A stretch of 39,540 nucleotides of DNA from positions 1 through 39,540 of the forward strand of contig URNG01000015.1 in the NCBI GenBank assembly GCA_900549295.1, given 5' to 3'. Below the pieces are notes generated by a model, which searched no databases, was not told the DNA's origin, and was given only the letters and a program-made list of their open reading frames with translations. This DNA is from an uncultured Rhodocyclaceae bacterium. GTDB taxonomy: Bacteria > Pseudomonadota > Gammaproteobacteria > Burkholderiales > Rhodocyclaceae. The position numbers and the translations under genes are program-made. Position 1 is the stretch's first letter, and each line of letters starts with the position of its first letter. Below are positions 7,544 to 15,903 of this stretch, piece by piece.

Positions 7544-8678
7544 GACAGCCTTCCAGGATACGGACGTCCTCATTCTGGGTGCCGGCCCGGTCGGGCTGAC
7601 CCTGCACCTCGCCCTGGCGGCGCGCGGCATCCGCTCGCGCCTGCTCGAACGCCGCCCGCTCGCCGCGCTGCAGGCCGATCCGCGCGTGCTGGCCTTGTCG
7701 CATGGCGCGCGGCAATTGCTCGAGCAGATCGACAGTTGGCCCGAGCGTGCCGCCACAGCCATCGAGAACATCCACATCTCGCAGCGCGCGGGCTTTGGCC
7801 GTACCGTGCTCGACAGGGCCGAATATGGCCTGCCGGCGCTCGGCTATGTCGTGCGCTACCGCGATCTGACGGCTGCCCTGTGCCGCCGCTTGGCGCCCGA
7901 TGCGGTCCTGGCCGAAAGCGAAGTCATCGCGGTACAGGAGACGCCGGTGGGCGTGCGGGTCAGCATCCGTCAGGCAGGGGCCATCCAGACCTTGCGTGCG
8001 GCGCTTCTAGTACATGCCGAAGGTACGCCCGGCAACGACCCGGCGGTCAGCGTGCGCGAATATCACCAGCACGCCGTCATTTGCGAAGTCACTCCCAGCC
8101 AGCCGCACGGCCAGCGTGCCTGGGAGCGCTTCACCCCGGATGGGCCGCTCGCTCTCCTGCCGCTGGGGCAGGAGTTCTCCGTGGTGTTCACCCTGCCGGC
8201 GGAAAAAGCGGATGCCATCATGGTGCTGGATGATCGCGCGTTCATCGCTGCGCTGGAAGAACAGTCCGGTCGCCGCCTGAAATTCAGCCAGCCCAGCCGG
8301 CGCAACCGCTTTCCGCTGGCGCTTCGCCTGCGCAAAACCCTGGCGGAAGGCCGGGAGGTGTGGATCGGCAATGCCGCGCAAACCTTGCATCCGGTCTCCG
8401 GCCAGGGCTTCAACCTCGGCCTGCGCGACGCTTGGCAACTGGCGGAAACCCTGCTCGGCCACGGCCTGACGAGCGCTGCCCTGCACACTTACGCGCGCGC
8501 CCGGCAATGCGACCGCCAGGGCGGGGCATTATTTACCGATCAGGTGGTGCGCACTTTTTCCACCGATTTCGTCCCGATCAAATGGGCGCGGGGTTTGGGC
8601 CTGTATGCTCTCGACCTCTTTCCGCCCGCCCGCCATTTCATCGCCAAGCGCATGATCTGGGGCGGCCGGGGCTGGTAA
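7536..8678 (+). CDS. ubiH: 2-polyprenyl-6-methoxyphenol 4-hydroxylase UbiH
   Basis: FAD-dependent monooxygenase of aerobic ubiquinone biosynthesis, in the UbiH/UbiF/VisC family. The start ATG 7536 gives MTETAFQDTDVLILGAGPVG, placing the GxGxxG FAD-binding motif near residue 16; 380 residues is normal. The C-terminal motif VWIGNAAQTLHPVSGQGFN has the GNAAQTLHP form seen in E. coli UbiH, whereas relatives have GDAAH, which supports UbiH specifically. It overlaps pepP by 8 bases and precedes menA by 22 bases, so the three are probably one transcript. Other family members (UbiI, UbiF) cannot be excluded without a tree. Confidence 0.85.
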   Translation: MTETAFQDTDVLILGAGPVGLTLHLALAARGIRSRLLERRPLAALQADPRVLALSHGARQLLEQIDSWPERAATAIENIHISQRAGFGRTVLDRAEYGLPALGYVVRYRDLTAALCRRLAPDAVLAESEVIAVQETPVGVRVSIRQAGAIQTLRAALLVHAEGTPGNDPAVSVREYHQHAVICEVTPSQPHGQRAWERFTPDGPLALLPLGQEFSVVFTLPAEKADAIMVLDDRAFIAALEEQSGRRLKFSQPSRRNRFPLALRLRKTLAEGREVWIGNAAQTLHPVSGQGFNLGLRDAWQLAETLLGHGLTSAALHTYARARQCDRQGGALFTDQVVRTFSTDFVPIKWARGLGLYALDLFPPARHFIAKRMIWGGRGW

Positions 8679-8700
8679 TCCTCCGCACCGAAACTGCTGC

Positions 8701-9567
8701 ATGTCCCCTTTTTCCGCCTGGTTTCTCGCTTGTCGCCCGAAAACGCTGACGGTGTCGCTGTCGCCCGTCCTCCTGGGCACGGCGTTGGCTTGGCACGATT
8801 CTGCACGGCTCCTGTGGCTGCCTTTCCTGGCGGCCTTGTTGGGGGCCTGTCTGATTCAGATCGGCACCAATCTCTTCAACGATGCGGGCGATTTCCTGCG
8901 TGGCACCGACCGGGCCGGACGCCTGGGGCCGCGCCGTGCCAGCGCCGAAGGCTGGCTGCGCCCCGGTGCCGTGCGCCGGGGCGGGTGGCTGGCCTTCGCG
9001 CTGGCCTTTCTCTGCGGCTGCTATCTGGCGGCCCATGGCGGCTGGCCCATCGTCGGCATCGGCCTGGCCTCCCTGGCCGCTGGCTGGGCCTATACCGGCG
9101 GGCGCTGGCCGATTGCCTATGGCCCTTTTGGCGAGTTGTTCGTCATCCTGTTTTTTGGCATGGCGGCCGTAGTTGGCAGCTATTACCTGCAGACGCTCAC
9201 CTGGAGCGGCGCGGCGCTCGTCGTCGGAGCCTTGCTTGGCCTGCAGGCGGCGGCGGTGATTACCGTCAATAACTACCGCGATCTCGAGGGCGACGCGCAA
9301 AGCGGCAAGCGCACCCTGGCCGTGCGCCTGGGGCGTCCGGCAACGCGCGGCTTGTATGCGTTCGAGATGCTGCTGCCTTATGCTTGTCTGCCTTTTCTTG
9401 CGGTCGGCAGCATTCTGCCCTTCCTTGCCCTGCCGCTGACGCTGGTTCTGGTCTGGCAGTTTTTCCACACGCCGCCCAGCGCCGCATTCAACCGGTTATT
9501 GGCCATGACGGCAGGTTTGCAACTGGTCTTTGCCCTGCTTTTTAGCCTGGATTTGACTATTTTTTAG
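8701..9567 (+). CDS. menA: 1,4-dihydroxy-2-naphthoate polyprenyltransferase (MenA, UbiA superfamily)
   Basis: Integral membrane prenyltransferase that joins an isoprenoid chain to DHNA to make demethylmenaquinone. The 288-residue protein has about eight hydrophobic segments and both Asp-rich motifs in MenA form: NLFNDAGDFLRGTDR near residue 58 and NNYRDLEGDAQSGKRTLAVR near residue 190. The N-terminus WFLACRPKTLTVSLSPVLLG is typical of MenA and not of UbiA. It follows ubiH closely, so a ubiquinone gene and a menaquinone gene sit together. No other men gene is in the window, so an actual menaquinone product is inferred; a different aromatic acceptor is possible. Confidence 0.8.
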   Translation: MSPFSAWFLACRPKTLTVSLSPVLLGTALAWHDSARLLWLPFLAALLGACLIQIGTNLFNDAGDFLRGTDRAGRLGPRRASAEGWLRPGAVRRGGWLAFALAFLCGCYLAAHGGWPIVGIGLASLAAGWAYTGGRWPIAYGPFGELFVILFFGMAAVVGSYYLQTLTWSGAALVVGALLGLQAAAVITVNNYRDLEGDAQSGKRTLAVRLGRPATRGLYAFEMLLPYACLPFLAVGSILPFLALPLTLVLVWQFFHTPPSAAFNRLLAMTAGLQLVFALLFSLDLTIF

Positions 9568-9580
9568 GCAGGTTTTCGGG

Positions 9581-9586
9581 TAGAAT
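9581..9586 (+). promoter_or_regulatory. Likely -10 box of the dusB-fis promoter
   Basis: TAGAAT at 9581-9586 is followed by the GC-rich discriminator CCGCC and lies 38 bases before the dusB ATG. A TTGACT at 9553-9558 is a good -35 hexamer by sequence but is 22 bases away, too far for sigma-70, so the -35 is unresolved. In E. coli the dusB-fis promoter has a GC-rich discriminator and is under stringent control; the same discriminator form here suggests the same. Confidence 0.45.
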
Positions 9587-9624
9587 CCGCCCCTTCCCTT
9601 GCTTCCGGTCGCCCTCGTTTTGCC

Positions 9625-10647
9625 ATGGAATTCGTTGGTTTCACGCTGCGTAACAATCTGTTCGTCGCTCCAATGGCAGGCGTTACCGACCGCCCGTTCC
9701 GCCAGTTGTGCAAGAAAATGGGCGCTGGCCTCGCCGTCTCCGAGATGGTGACCTCCAATTCGTTGCTCTACGGTAGCGCCAAGACCCTGCGGCGGGCGAA
9801 CCACGAGGGCGAGGTCGCGCCGATTTCGGTGCAGATCGCCGGGGCCGATCCGCGGATGATGGCCGAGGCCGCCCGCCACAACGTCGCCAACGGCGCGCAG
9901 ATCATCGACATCAACATGGGCTGCCCGGCGAAGAAAGTGTGCAACGTCATGGCCGGTTCCGCCCTGATGCAGGACGAGCGGCAGGTGGGGCGCATCCTCG
10001 ACGCCGTGGTCGCCGCCGTGCCCGACACGCCGGTCACGCTGAAATTCCGCACCGGCTGGAATCTCGCCAACAAGAACGCGCCCAATATCGCCCGCATCGC
10101 CGAAAGCGCCGGCGTGCGCGCCGTCGCCATCCATGGCCGCACCCGCTGCCAACAATACACGGGCGAAGCCGAGTACGACACCATCGCGCTGGTTAAAACC
10201 CTGGTCAAAATTCCGGTGATCGCCAACGGCGACATCACGACGCCGGAAAAAGCCCGCCACGTGCTCGACAAAACCGGCGCCGACGGCCTGATGATCGGTC
10301 GCGCCGCGCAGGGCCGTCCCTGGCTGTTCCGGGAAATCGAGCATTACCTGAACACCGGCGAAAAACTGCCGCCCGCGCCGGTCGCCGAAATTCACGCCAT
10401 TCTGCTGGCCCATCTGGAAGACCTCTACGCTTTCTACGGTCTGGAAACCGGCGTCAAGGTCGCGCGCAAGCATATTTCCTGGTACACCAAGGGGCTGATC
10501 GGCTCGGCGGCGTTCCGCAAGGAAATGAACACGCTGCCCACGGTCGAATTGCAGCGCCGGGCGGTGGATGAGTTCTTCCTGCGCTACGCCGAAGCGCACA
10601 CCCACCTGCACTACGAAGACAAACACGAGGAGGCTGTCGCAGCATGA
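9625..10647 (+). CDS. dusB: tRNA-dihydrouridine synthase DusB
   Basis: FMN- and NADPH-dependent enzyme that reduces uridine to dihydrouridine in the D-loop of tRNAs (U17 in E. coli). The 340-residue TIM-barrel protein shows the family motifs: VAPMAGVTDRPFRQLCKKMG, NMGCPAKKVCN with the catalytic cysteine, AIHGRTRCQQYTGEAEYD, NGDITTPEKA and GLMIGRAAQGRPWLF. The C-terminal helical tRNA-binding domain is present. It overlaps fis by an ATGA junction, the conserved dusB-fis operon in which dusB translation is coupled to fis. Confidence 0.95.
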   Translation: MEFVGFTLRNNLFVAPMAGVTDRPFRQLCKKMGAGLAVSEMVTSNSLLYGSAKTLRRANHEGEVAPISVQIAGADPRMMAEAARHNVANGAQIIDINMGCPAKKVCNVMAGSALMQDERQVGRILDAVVAAVPDTPVTLKFRTGWNLANKNAPNIARIAESAGVRAVAIHGRTRCQQYTGEAEYDTIALVKTLVKIPVIANGDITTPEKARHVLDKTGADGLMIGRAAQGRPWLFREIEHYLNTGEKLPPAPVAEIHAILLAHLEDLYAFYGLETGVKVARKHISWYTKGLIGSAAFRKEMNTLPTVELQRRAVDEFFLRYAEAHTHLHYEDKHEEAVAA

Positions 10648-10877
10648 GCCAGCACGATCTCGCGCGTTGCGTGACCAACGCCCTGGAACAGTATTTCCGC
10701 GACCTGGACGGCGAAAAACCCGCCGCCATCTACGACATGGTGCTCAAAAGCGTCGAAAAACCCATGCTCGAACTGGTGCTCGACAAATCCGGCAGCAACC
10801 AGACGCTCGCTGCTGAAATGCTCGGCATCAATCGTAATACGCTGCGCAAGAAGCTGACCGAGCACGATCTGCTCTGA
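10644..10877 (+). CDS. fis: Nucleoid-associated DNA-binding protein Fis
   Basis: Small homodimeric DNA-bending protein, 77 residues, within the usual betaproteobacterial range (shorter at the N-terminus than the 98-residue E. coli protein). The C-terminal helix-turn-helix is clear: GSNQTLAAEMLGINRNTLRK, ending KLTEHDLL. The core helices LEQYFRDLDGEKPAAIYDMV and VEKPMLELVLDK form the dimer part. The shortened N-terminus lacks most of the beta-hairpin arm that E. coli Fis uses for Hin/Gin invertase activation. It is translationally coupled to dusB and followed by purH after 45 bases. Confidence 0.95.
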   Translation: MSQHDLARCVTNALEQYFRDLDGEKPAAIYDMVLKSVEKPMLELVLDKSGSNQTLAAEMLGINRNTLRKKLTEHDLL

Positions 10878-10922
10878 CGATACACCACTCCTTTCCCTTC
10901 TCTCTTTTCCTTTCCCGCAAAA

Positions 10923-12512
10923 ATGATCAAACAAGCGCTGATTTCCGTTTCCGACAAAACGGGTGTTCTCGAATTCGCCCAGGGCCTTGCCGCGCAGGGC
11001 GTCAAGCTGCTGTCCACCGGCGGCACCGCCAAAATGCTGCGCGACGCTGGCCTGCCCGTCACCGAAATCGGCGATTACACCGGCTTTCCCGAAATGCTCG
11101 ACGGCCGCGTCAAGACCCTGCATCCCAAGGTGCACGGCGGCATCCTCGCCCGCCGCGACCTGCCGGAGCACATGGCGACCATCGCCGCGCACGACATTCC
11201 GGCCATCGATCTGGTCTGCGTCAACCTCTACCCTTTTGCCGCCACCATCGAAAAACCGGGCGTGACCCTGGCCGATGCCATCGAGAACATCGACATCGGC
11301 GGCCCGGCCATGGTGCGCTCCTCGGCCAAGAATTACGCCGGCGTCGCCATCGTCACTGATCCTGTCGACTACGCGCCGATTCTGGCTGAGATGCAGGCCA
11401 GCGGCGGCGCGCTGGCGCTGGCCACCCGCTTTGATCTGGCGAAAAAAGCGTTCACCCACACCGCGCGCTACGACAGCATGATCGCCAACTGGCTGACCGG
11501 GCTGGAGGCGGAGGCTGAAGCGCAACCCGAAGCCGCCGCGCCGACTCCGGCCATCTTCCCGAACCGGCTGCAACTGGCCTTCGACCGCGTCGAAACCCTG
11601 CGCTACGGCGAAAATGCCCACCAGCAGGCCGCTTTCTACCGCGATACGGCTGCCTTGCCCGGCGGCATCGCCGCCTATACCCAGTTGCAGGGCAAGGAAC
11701 TCTCCTACAACAACATCGCCGATTCGGACGCCGCCTGGGAATGCGTCAAAGCCTTCACTGCCCCGGCTTGCGTCATCATCAAACACGCCAACCCGTGCGG
11801 CGTCGCCGTCGATGGCAATCTGCTCGCCGCTTACGAGAAGGCGTTCAAGACCGATTCCACCTCCGCCTTCGGCGGCATCATCGCCTTCAACGGCGAAGTC
11901 GGCATCGACATCGTCGAAGCCATGAACGCGCGCAAGCACTTCGTCGAAGTGCTGATCGCCCCGGCCTTCACCGCCGAAGCCCGCGCCGCGCTGGCCGCCA
12001 AGCAGAACCTGCGCGTGCTGGTGGTGCCGCTGGGCAGCGCCATGAACGCGCTGGAACTGAAGCGCGTCGGCGGCGGCCTCCTGGTGCAGACGGCGGACGA
12101 TTTCACCGCCCAGGCCGGCAGCCTCAAGGTGGTCACGAAGAAGCAGCCGAGCGCGCAGCAGATCGAGGATTTGCTCTTTGCCGAGCGCGTCGCCAAGTTC
12201 GTCAAGTCGAACGCCATCGTCTTCTGCGGCGGCGGCATGACGCTGGGCATCGGCGCCGGGCAGATGAGCCGCGTCGATTCGACCAAGATCGCCAGCATCA
12301 AGGCGCAGCATGCGGGTTTGTCGCTGGCCGGTTCGGTGGTCGCGTCGGATGCCTTCTTCCCCTTCCGCGACGGCGTCGACGTGCTGGCCGAAGCTGGTGC
12401 GACTGCCGTCATTCAGCCGGGCGGCTCGGTGCGTGACGAAGAAGTCATTGCCGCCGCCGACGAGCATGGGTTGGCGATGGTGTTTACCGGCACCCGCCAC
12501 TTCCGTCACTGA
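10923..12512 (+). CDS. purH: Bifunctional AICAR formyltransferase / IMP cyclohydrolase
   Basis: Catalyses the last two steps of de novo IMP synthesis. The 529-residue protein has the N-terminal MGS-like cyclohydrolase domain (ALISVSDKTGVLEFAQGL; FPEMLDGRVKTLHPKVHGG) and the C-terminal transformylase domain (LRYGENAHQQAAFY; CVIIKHANPCGVAV; STSAFGGIIAFN). Length is typical. The ATG at 10923 has no purine-rich Shine-Dalgarno; the 45-base gap after fis is almost entirely pyrimidine (TCCTTTCCCTTCTCTC...). It follows fis as in many beta- and gammaproteobacteria and precedes purD, another gene of the same pathway. Confidence 0.97.
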   Translation: MIKQALISVSDKTGVLEFAQGLAAQGVKLLSTGGTAKMLRDAGLPVTEIGDYTGFPEMLDGRVKTLHPKVHGGILARRDLPEHMATIAAHDIPAIDLVCVNLYPFAATIEKPGVTLADAIENIDIGGPAMVRSSAKNYAGVAIVTDPVDYAPILAEMQASGGALALATRFDLAKKAFTHTARYDSMIANWLTGLEAEAEAQPEAAAPTPAIFPNRLQLAFDRVETLRYGENAHQQAAFYRDTAALPGGIAAYTQLQGKELSYNNIADSDAAWECVKAFTAPACVIIKHANPCGVAVDGNLLAAYEKAFKTDSTSAFGGIIAFNGEVGIDIVEAMNARKHFVEVLIAPAFTAEARAALAAKQNLRVLVVPLGSAMNALELKRVGGGLLVQTADDFTAQAGSLKVVTKKQPSAQQIEDLLFAERVAKFVKSNAIVFCGGGMTLGIGAGQMSRVDSTKIASIKAQHAGLSLAGSVVASDAFFPFRDGVDVLAEAGATAVIQPGGSVRDEEVIAAADEHGLAMVFTGTRHFRH

Positions 12513-12571
12513 GTCCGTGACCGGCTGCGTCATGACTTCGCCTCGCTGGCTACGAAATTAGCCCTGATATG

Positions 12572-12606
12572 GCAACTTGAATTCACGAATTGTGACTTCA
12601 AGTTGC
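12572..12606 (+). promoter_or_regulatory. 15-bp stem-loop between purH and purD
   Basis: An inverted repeat with arms 12572-12586 (GCAACTTGAATTCAC) and 12592-12606 (GTGACTTCAAGTTGC), one mismatch, and a five-base loop. No U-tract follows, so it is not a standard intrinsic terminator. It lies about 76 bases ahead of the purD ATG in a 170-base gap that is otherwise unremarkable apart from GAGGAATAAGGAATTAGCAC before purD, which contains the ribosome-binding site. It may be an operator, an mRNA processing or stability element, or a weak terminator. Neither a purine riboswitch nor a PurR box was recognised. Confidence 0.5.
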
Positions 12607-12682
12607 GGCGCAGCCTGCCGTTCAAACTGGTTTGCCCTATGAAAGAAGCCCGCGCAAGGGTTGAGGAATAAGGAATTAGCAC

Positions 12683-13960
12683 ATGAAACTACTCGTCATC
12701 GGCTCCGGTGGCCGCGAACACGCCATGGCCTGGAAGCTGGCGCAGACGCCCGGTCTGCAAAAGGTCTATGTCGCGCCCGGCAATGCTGGCACGGCGCGTG
12801 AGCATGAACTGGAAAATCTGGCGCTGACCGATCCGCAGGCGCTGGCCGATTTTGCCGAGGAAAACAAGATTCACCTCACCGTGGTCGGCCCGGAAGCGCC
12901 GCTGGCGGCGGGTGTGGTCAATATCTTCCGCGCTCGCGGCCTGAAGATTTTCGGCCCGACCAGGGAGGCTGCGCAGCTCGAATCCTCCAAGGATTTCGCC
13001 AAGCGTTTCATGGCCCGCCACGGCATTCCCACCGCCGAATTCGAGACGTTTTCCGATGTTGCCGCCGCGCATGCCTACATCGACGCCAAGGGCGCGCCCA
13101 TCGTCATCAAGGCGGACGGGCTGGCGGCGGGCAAGGGCGTCGTCGTTGCCATGAGCCTGGAAGAAGCGCATGCTGCCATTGACGACATGCTCTCCGGCAA
13201 TAAACTCGGTGATGCTGGCGCGCGCGTCGTCATCGAGGAATTTCTCGATGGCGAGGAAGCCAGCTTCATCGTCATGGTGGATGGCAAGAACGTGCTGGCG
13301 CTGGCTTCCAGCCAGGATCACAAGCGCATCTTCGATGGCGACCAGGGGCCGAACACCGGCGGCATGGGCGCTTATTCGCCCGCGCCCTGCGTGACGCCGG
13401 AAATCCACGGCCGCGCCATGCGCGAAATCATCCTGCCGACGGTGCAGGGCATGATCAAGGACGGCACGCCTTACACCGGCTTCCTCTACGCCGGCCTGAT
13501 GATCGGCAAGGACGGCAGCCTGAAGACCCTGGAATTCAACTGCCGCCTGGGCGACCCAGAAACCCAGCCGATCCTGATGCGGCTCAAGTCGGATTTCGTC
13601 AAACTGCTGGAACACGGCATCAACGGCACGCTCGATCAGGTCGAAGCGGAATGGGATCGCCGCATTGCGCTGGGCGTCGTGCTGGCCGCCGCCAATTATC
13701 CGGAAACGCCGCAGAAGGGCGACGCCATTACCGGCCTGCCCGCTGGCAACAGCTTCGGCGAGGATTGCCACGTCTTCCACGCCGGCACGGCGGAAAAAGG
13801 CGGTCAGATCGTCACCAGCGGCGGGCGCGTGCTGTGCGTCACGGCGCTCGGCGAGAACGTCAGACTCGCCCAGAAGGCCGCTTACGAAGCCGCCGCCCAG
13901 ATCCACTGGGAAGGCCAGCAATACCGCAAGGACATCGGCTACCGAGCAATAAGCCGGTAA
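12683..13960 (+). CDS. purD: Phosphoribosylamine-glycine ligase (GARS)
   Basis: ATP-grasp enzyme for the second step of de novo purine synthesis (PRA + glycine + ATP to GAR). The 425-residue protein begins with the expected MKLLVIGSGGREHAMAWKLA and contains the ATP-grasp elements IKADGLAAGKGVVVA, QDHKRIFDGDQGPNTGGMGA and the metal-binding LEFNCRLGDPETQPILMRL. Length is normal. It starts after a clear ribosome-binding site (AGGAATTAGCAC) 170 bases downstream of purH and is followed after 36 bases by the SulP gene on the same strand. Confidence 0.97.
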   Translation: MKLLVIGSGGREHAMAWKLAQTPGLQKVYVAPGNAGTAREHELENLALTDPQALADFAEENKIHLTVVGPEAPLAAGVVNIFRARGLKIFGPTREAAQLESSKDFAKRFMARHGIPTAEFETFSDVAAAHAYIDAKGAPIVIKADGLAAGKGVVVAMSLEEAHAAIDDMLSGNKLGDAGARVVIEEFLDGEEASFIVMVDGKNVLALASSQDHKRIFDGDQGPNTGGMGAYSPAPCVTPEIHGRAMREIILPTVQGMIKDGTPYTGFLYAGLMIGKDGSLKTLEFNCRLGDPETQPILMRLKSDFVKLLEHGINGTLDQVEAEWDRRIALGVVLAAANYPETPQKGDAITGLPAGNSFGEDCHVFHAGTAEKGGQIVTSGGRVLCVTALGENVRLAQKAAYEAAAQIHWEGQQYRKDIGYRAISR

Positions 13961-13996
13961 AACGGACACCTACCACGCAACGATCGAGCCTGTACC

Positions 13997-15679
13997 ATGA
14001 TGAAATTCACCTTCCACCCCAAACTGCTCGATTGTCTGCATGATTACTCGCGCGCCCAGGCCGGCAAGGATGTCGGTGCTGGGATCACGGTCGGCGTGCT
14101 GGCGCTGCCGCTGGCGATGGCCTTTGCCATTGCCTCCGGCGTGTCGCCCACGGCGGGCATCTGGACGGGCATCGTCGCCGGCCTTCTGATTTCGCTGCTG
14201 GGCGGCTCGCGGGTGCAGATTGGCGGGCCGACCGGCGCCTTCATTCCCATCATCTACGGCATCGTCGTCGCCCACGGCTACGTCAACCTGCTCGGCGCCA
14301 CCCTGCTGGCCGGCGTCCTGCTGCTCGCCATGGGACTGGCCCGGCTGGGGCAACTGATCCGCTTCATTCCGGTGACGGTGGTGATCGGTTTTACCAACGG
14401 CATTGCCGTGGTGATTTTTCTCGCCCAGATCAAGGATTTCTTCGGCCTGAAAATCGAGCAGGTGCCGGCGGAGTTCTTCGAACGCATCAAGGTGCTGGCC
14501 GCGCATGCGCATACGGCGGATTTGCCGACGGTGGCGCTGTCGGTGGTCTGCCTCGCCTTCCTGCTTTCCTACAATCGTCTGGCCCAGCGCTTTGCTCTGC
14601 TGCGCCGTGCGCCAGGCCCGCTGGCGGTGCTGGTCGTCGGCACGCTGATCGCCTGGCTGCTCGAATTGCCGGTGGATACCATCGGCAGCCGTTTTGGCGG
14701 TATTCCGCAGGAATTGCCCGCGTTCGGCATGCCGGCGGTGTCGATTCACGATCTGGGCAAGCTGATTTCGCCGGCGCTGACGATTGCGCTGCTCGGCGCC
14801 ATCGAGTCGCTTTTGTCGGCGCGTGTGGCCGACGGCCAGATCGACGACCGGCACGACCCCAACCAGGAACTCATGGCGCAGGGTATCGCCAACATCGCCG
14901 CGCCCTTGTTCGGCGGTTTTGCGGCCACCGGCGCGATTGCCCGCACCTCGACCAACGCCCGTGCCGGCGGACGCACGCCGGTGGCCGGTATCGTGCATGC
15001 GTTCACCCTGCTGGCCATCGTGCTCGTCGCCGCGCCGCTGGCGGCCTATGTGCCGCTGGCGACCTTGTCGGCCATCGTCATGGTGGTGGCGATCAACATG
15101 GGGGAATGGCACGAGTTCAAGACGCTGACCCGCTTTTCCTGGAATTACCGCATCATCCTGCTGGTCACTTTCTTCATGACGGTGCTGTTCGACCTGACCG
15201 TTGCCGTCGAGCTGGGCATGGTGCTGGCGTGCATTTTCTTCATTTACCGCATGTCGGACCTGACGCGCATCGAGCGGCGTCTCCTGACCAGCGAACAGCT
15301 TGGTCCGCAGCTTTGCCACCCTGACGGCAGCCCGCGCGTGGCGGCCTGGCAGGTGTATGGCGCGCTCTTTTTTGGCGCGGTAAACAAGCTGGAGGAATTG
15401 CTCGATCCACGCATCGGCCACCCGGAAATTCTTATCCTCGACATGCAGCGCCTCATCCAGCTCGACACCAGTGGCCTTGAAGGGCTGGAAAATCTGCACG
15501 ATCAACTGGTGAAACGGCGTTGCTCGCTTTTGCTTTGCGGCTTGAACAGCCAGCCGCTGTCGCTCATGACGCGCTCGGGTTTCGTCGATCTGCTGGGTAA
15601 AAGCAGCGTTTTCATCGATCTCGAAGACGCCCTGGCGCATGCGCGCCGCGCCCTGGAATCCGCGGCTCAGGCGCGCTGA
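13997..15679 (+). CDS. SulP-family anion permease with STAS domain
   Basis: Inner-membrane transporter of the SLC26/SulP family (sulfate, bicarbonate or dicarboxylate substrates; the substrate cannot be told from sequence). The 560-residue protein has a membrane domain of about 10-14 segments, beginning VGAGITVGVLALPLAMAFAI with the family segment GGSRVQIGGPTGAFIPIIYG, and a C-terminal cytoplasmic STAS domain (about 430-550: ILILDMQRLIQLDTSGLEGL), where DTSG is the phospho-regulated serine motif of anti-sigma antagonist-like domains. It follows purD by 36 bases. Its last 13 bases overlap the 3' end of a small gene on the other strand. No carbonic anhydrase or sulfate-assimilation gene is nearby to suggest a substrate. 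Confidence 0.9.
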   Translation: MMKFTFHPKLLDCLHDYSRAQAGKDVGAGITVGVLALPLAMAFAIASGVSPTAGIWTGIVAGLLISLLGGSRVQIGGPTGAFIPIIYGIVVAHGYVNLLGATLLAGVLLLAMGLARLGQLIRFIPVTVVIGFTNGIAVVIFLAQIKDFFGLKIEQVPAEFFERIKVLAAHAHTADLPTVALSVVCLAFLLSYNRLAQRFALLRRAPGPLAVLVVGTLIAWLLELPVDTIGSRFGGIPQELPAFGMPAVSIHDLGKLISPALTIALLGAIESLLSARVADGQIDDRHDPNQELMAQGIANIAAPLFGGFAATGAIARTSTNARAGGRTPVAGIVHAFTLLAIVLVAAPLAAYVPLATLSAIVMVVAINMGEWHEFKTLTRFSWNYRIILLVTFFMTVLFDLTVAVELGMVLACIFFIYRMSDLTRIERRLLTSEQLGPQLCHPDGSPRVAAWQVYGALFFGAVNKLEELLDPRIGHPEILILDMQRLIQLDTSGLEGLENLHDQLVKRRCSLLLCGLNSQPLSLMTRSGFVDLLGKSSVFIDLEDALAHARRALESAAQAR

Positions 15680-15852
15680 ATGCGCCGGGTTTCGAGGACG
15701 GAGAAATACAGGCAGGCCTGCCCGGAAGAGGCGAGGACGACCCGCGCCGGTTCCTGCGCGCTCTGGAATCCGAGCTTGCGGCAACCGTAGGGCATGTTGG
15801 GCACGAAGGTGATGTAGTAGTGCCGGCAATCGCGGCAGTGCGGGGCGTCCAT
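15667..15852 (-). CDS. Small four-cysteine protein, function unknown
   Basis: A 61-residue protein with Cys6, Cys9, Cys24 and Cys47 (HCRDCRHYYITF, MPYGCRKLGF, SSGQACLYF). The CxxC-x14-C-x22-C layout suggests binding of zinc or an iron-sulfur cluster, but this is inference. I recall similar short proteins with the same YYiTf...P.GC...GF...SG..C pattern as uncharacterised genes in many proteobacteria, which is why this short frame is called real. It is convergent with sulP and shares 13 bases with its 3' end. ATG 15852 is the only reasonable start; no strong Shine-Dalgarno precedes it. The promoter would lie in the AT-rich stretch at about 15865-15900. Confidence 0.6.
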   Translation of the reverse strand: MDAPHCRDCRHYYITFVPNMPYGCRKLGFQSAQEPARVVLASSGQACLYFSVLETRRIQRA

Positions 15853-15903
15853 GAACGGTCGCAGAGAAAAGTAAAAAAATTAACAGAATTCTTACGCTAG
15901 ACT

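Noticed and set aside
9553..9558. TTGACT as -35 of the dusB promoter
   Set aside because: It is 22 bases from the -10 box, too far for sigma-70.
10611..12533. Minus-strand open frame of 640 codons opposite fis and purH
   Set aside because: Shadow of purH with repeated Gly/Asp/Val composition and no motif.
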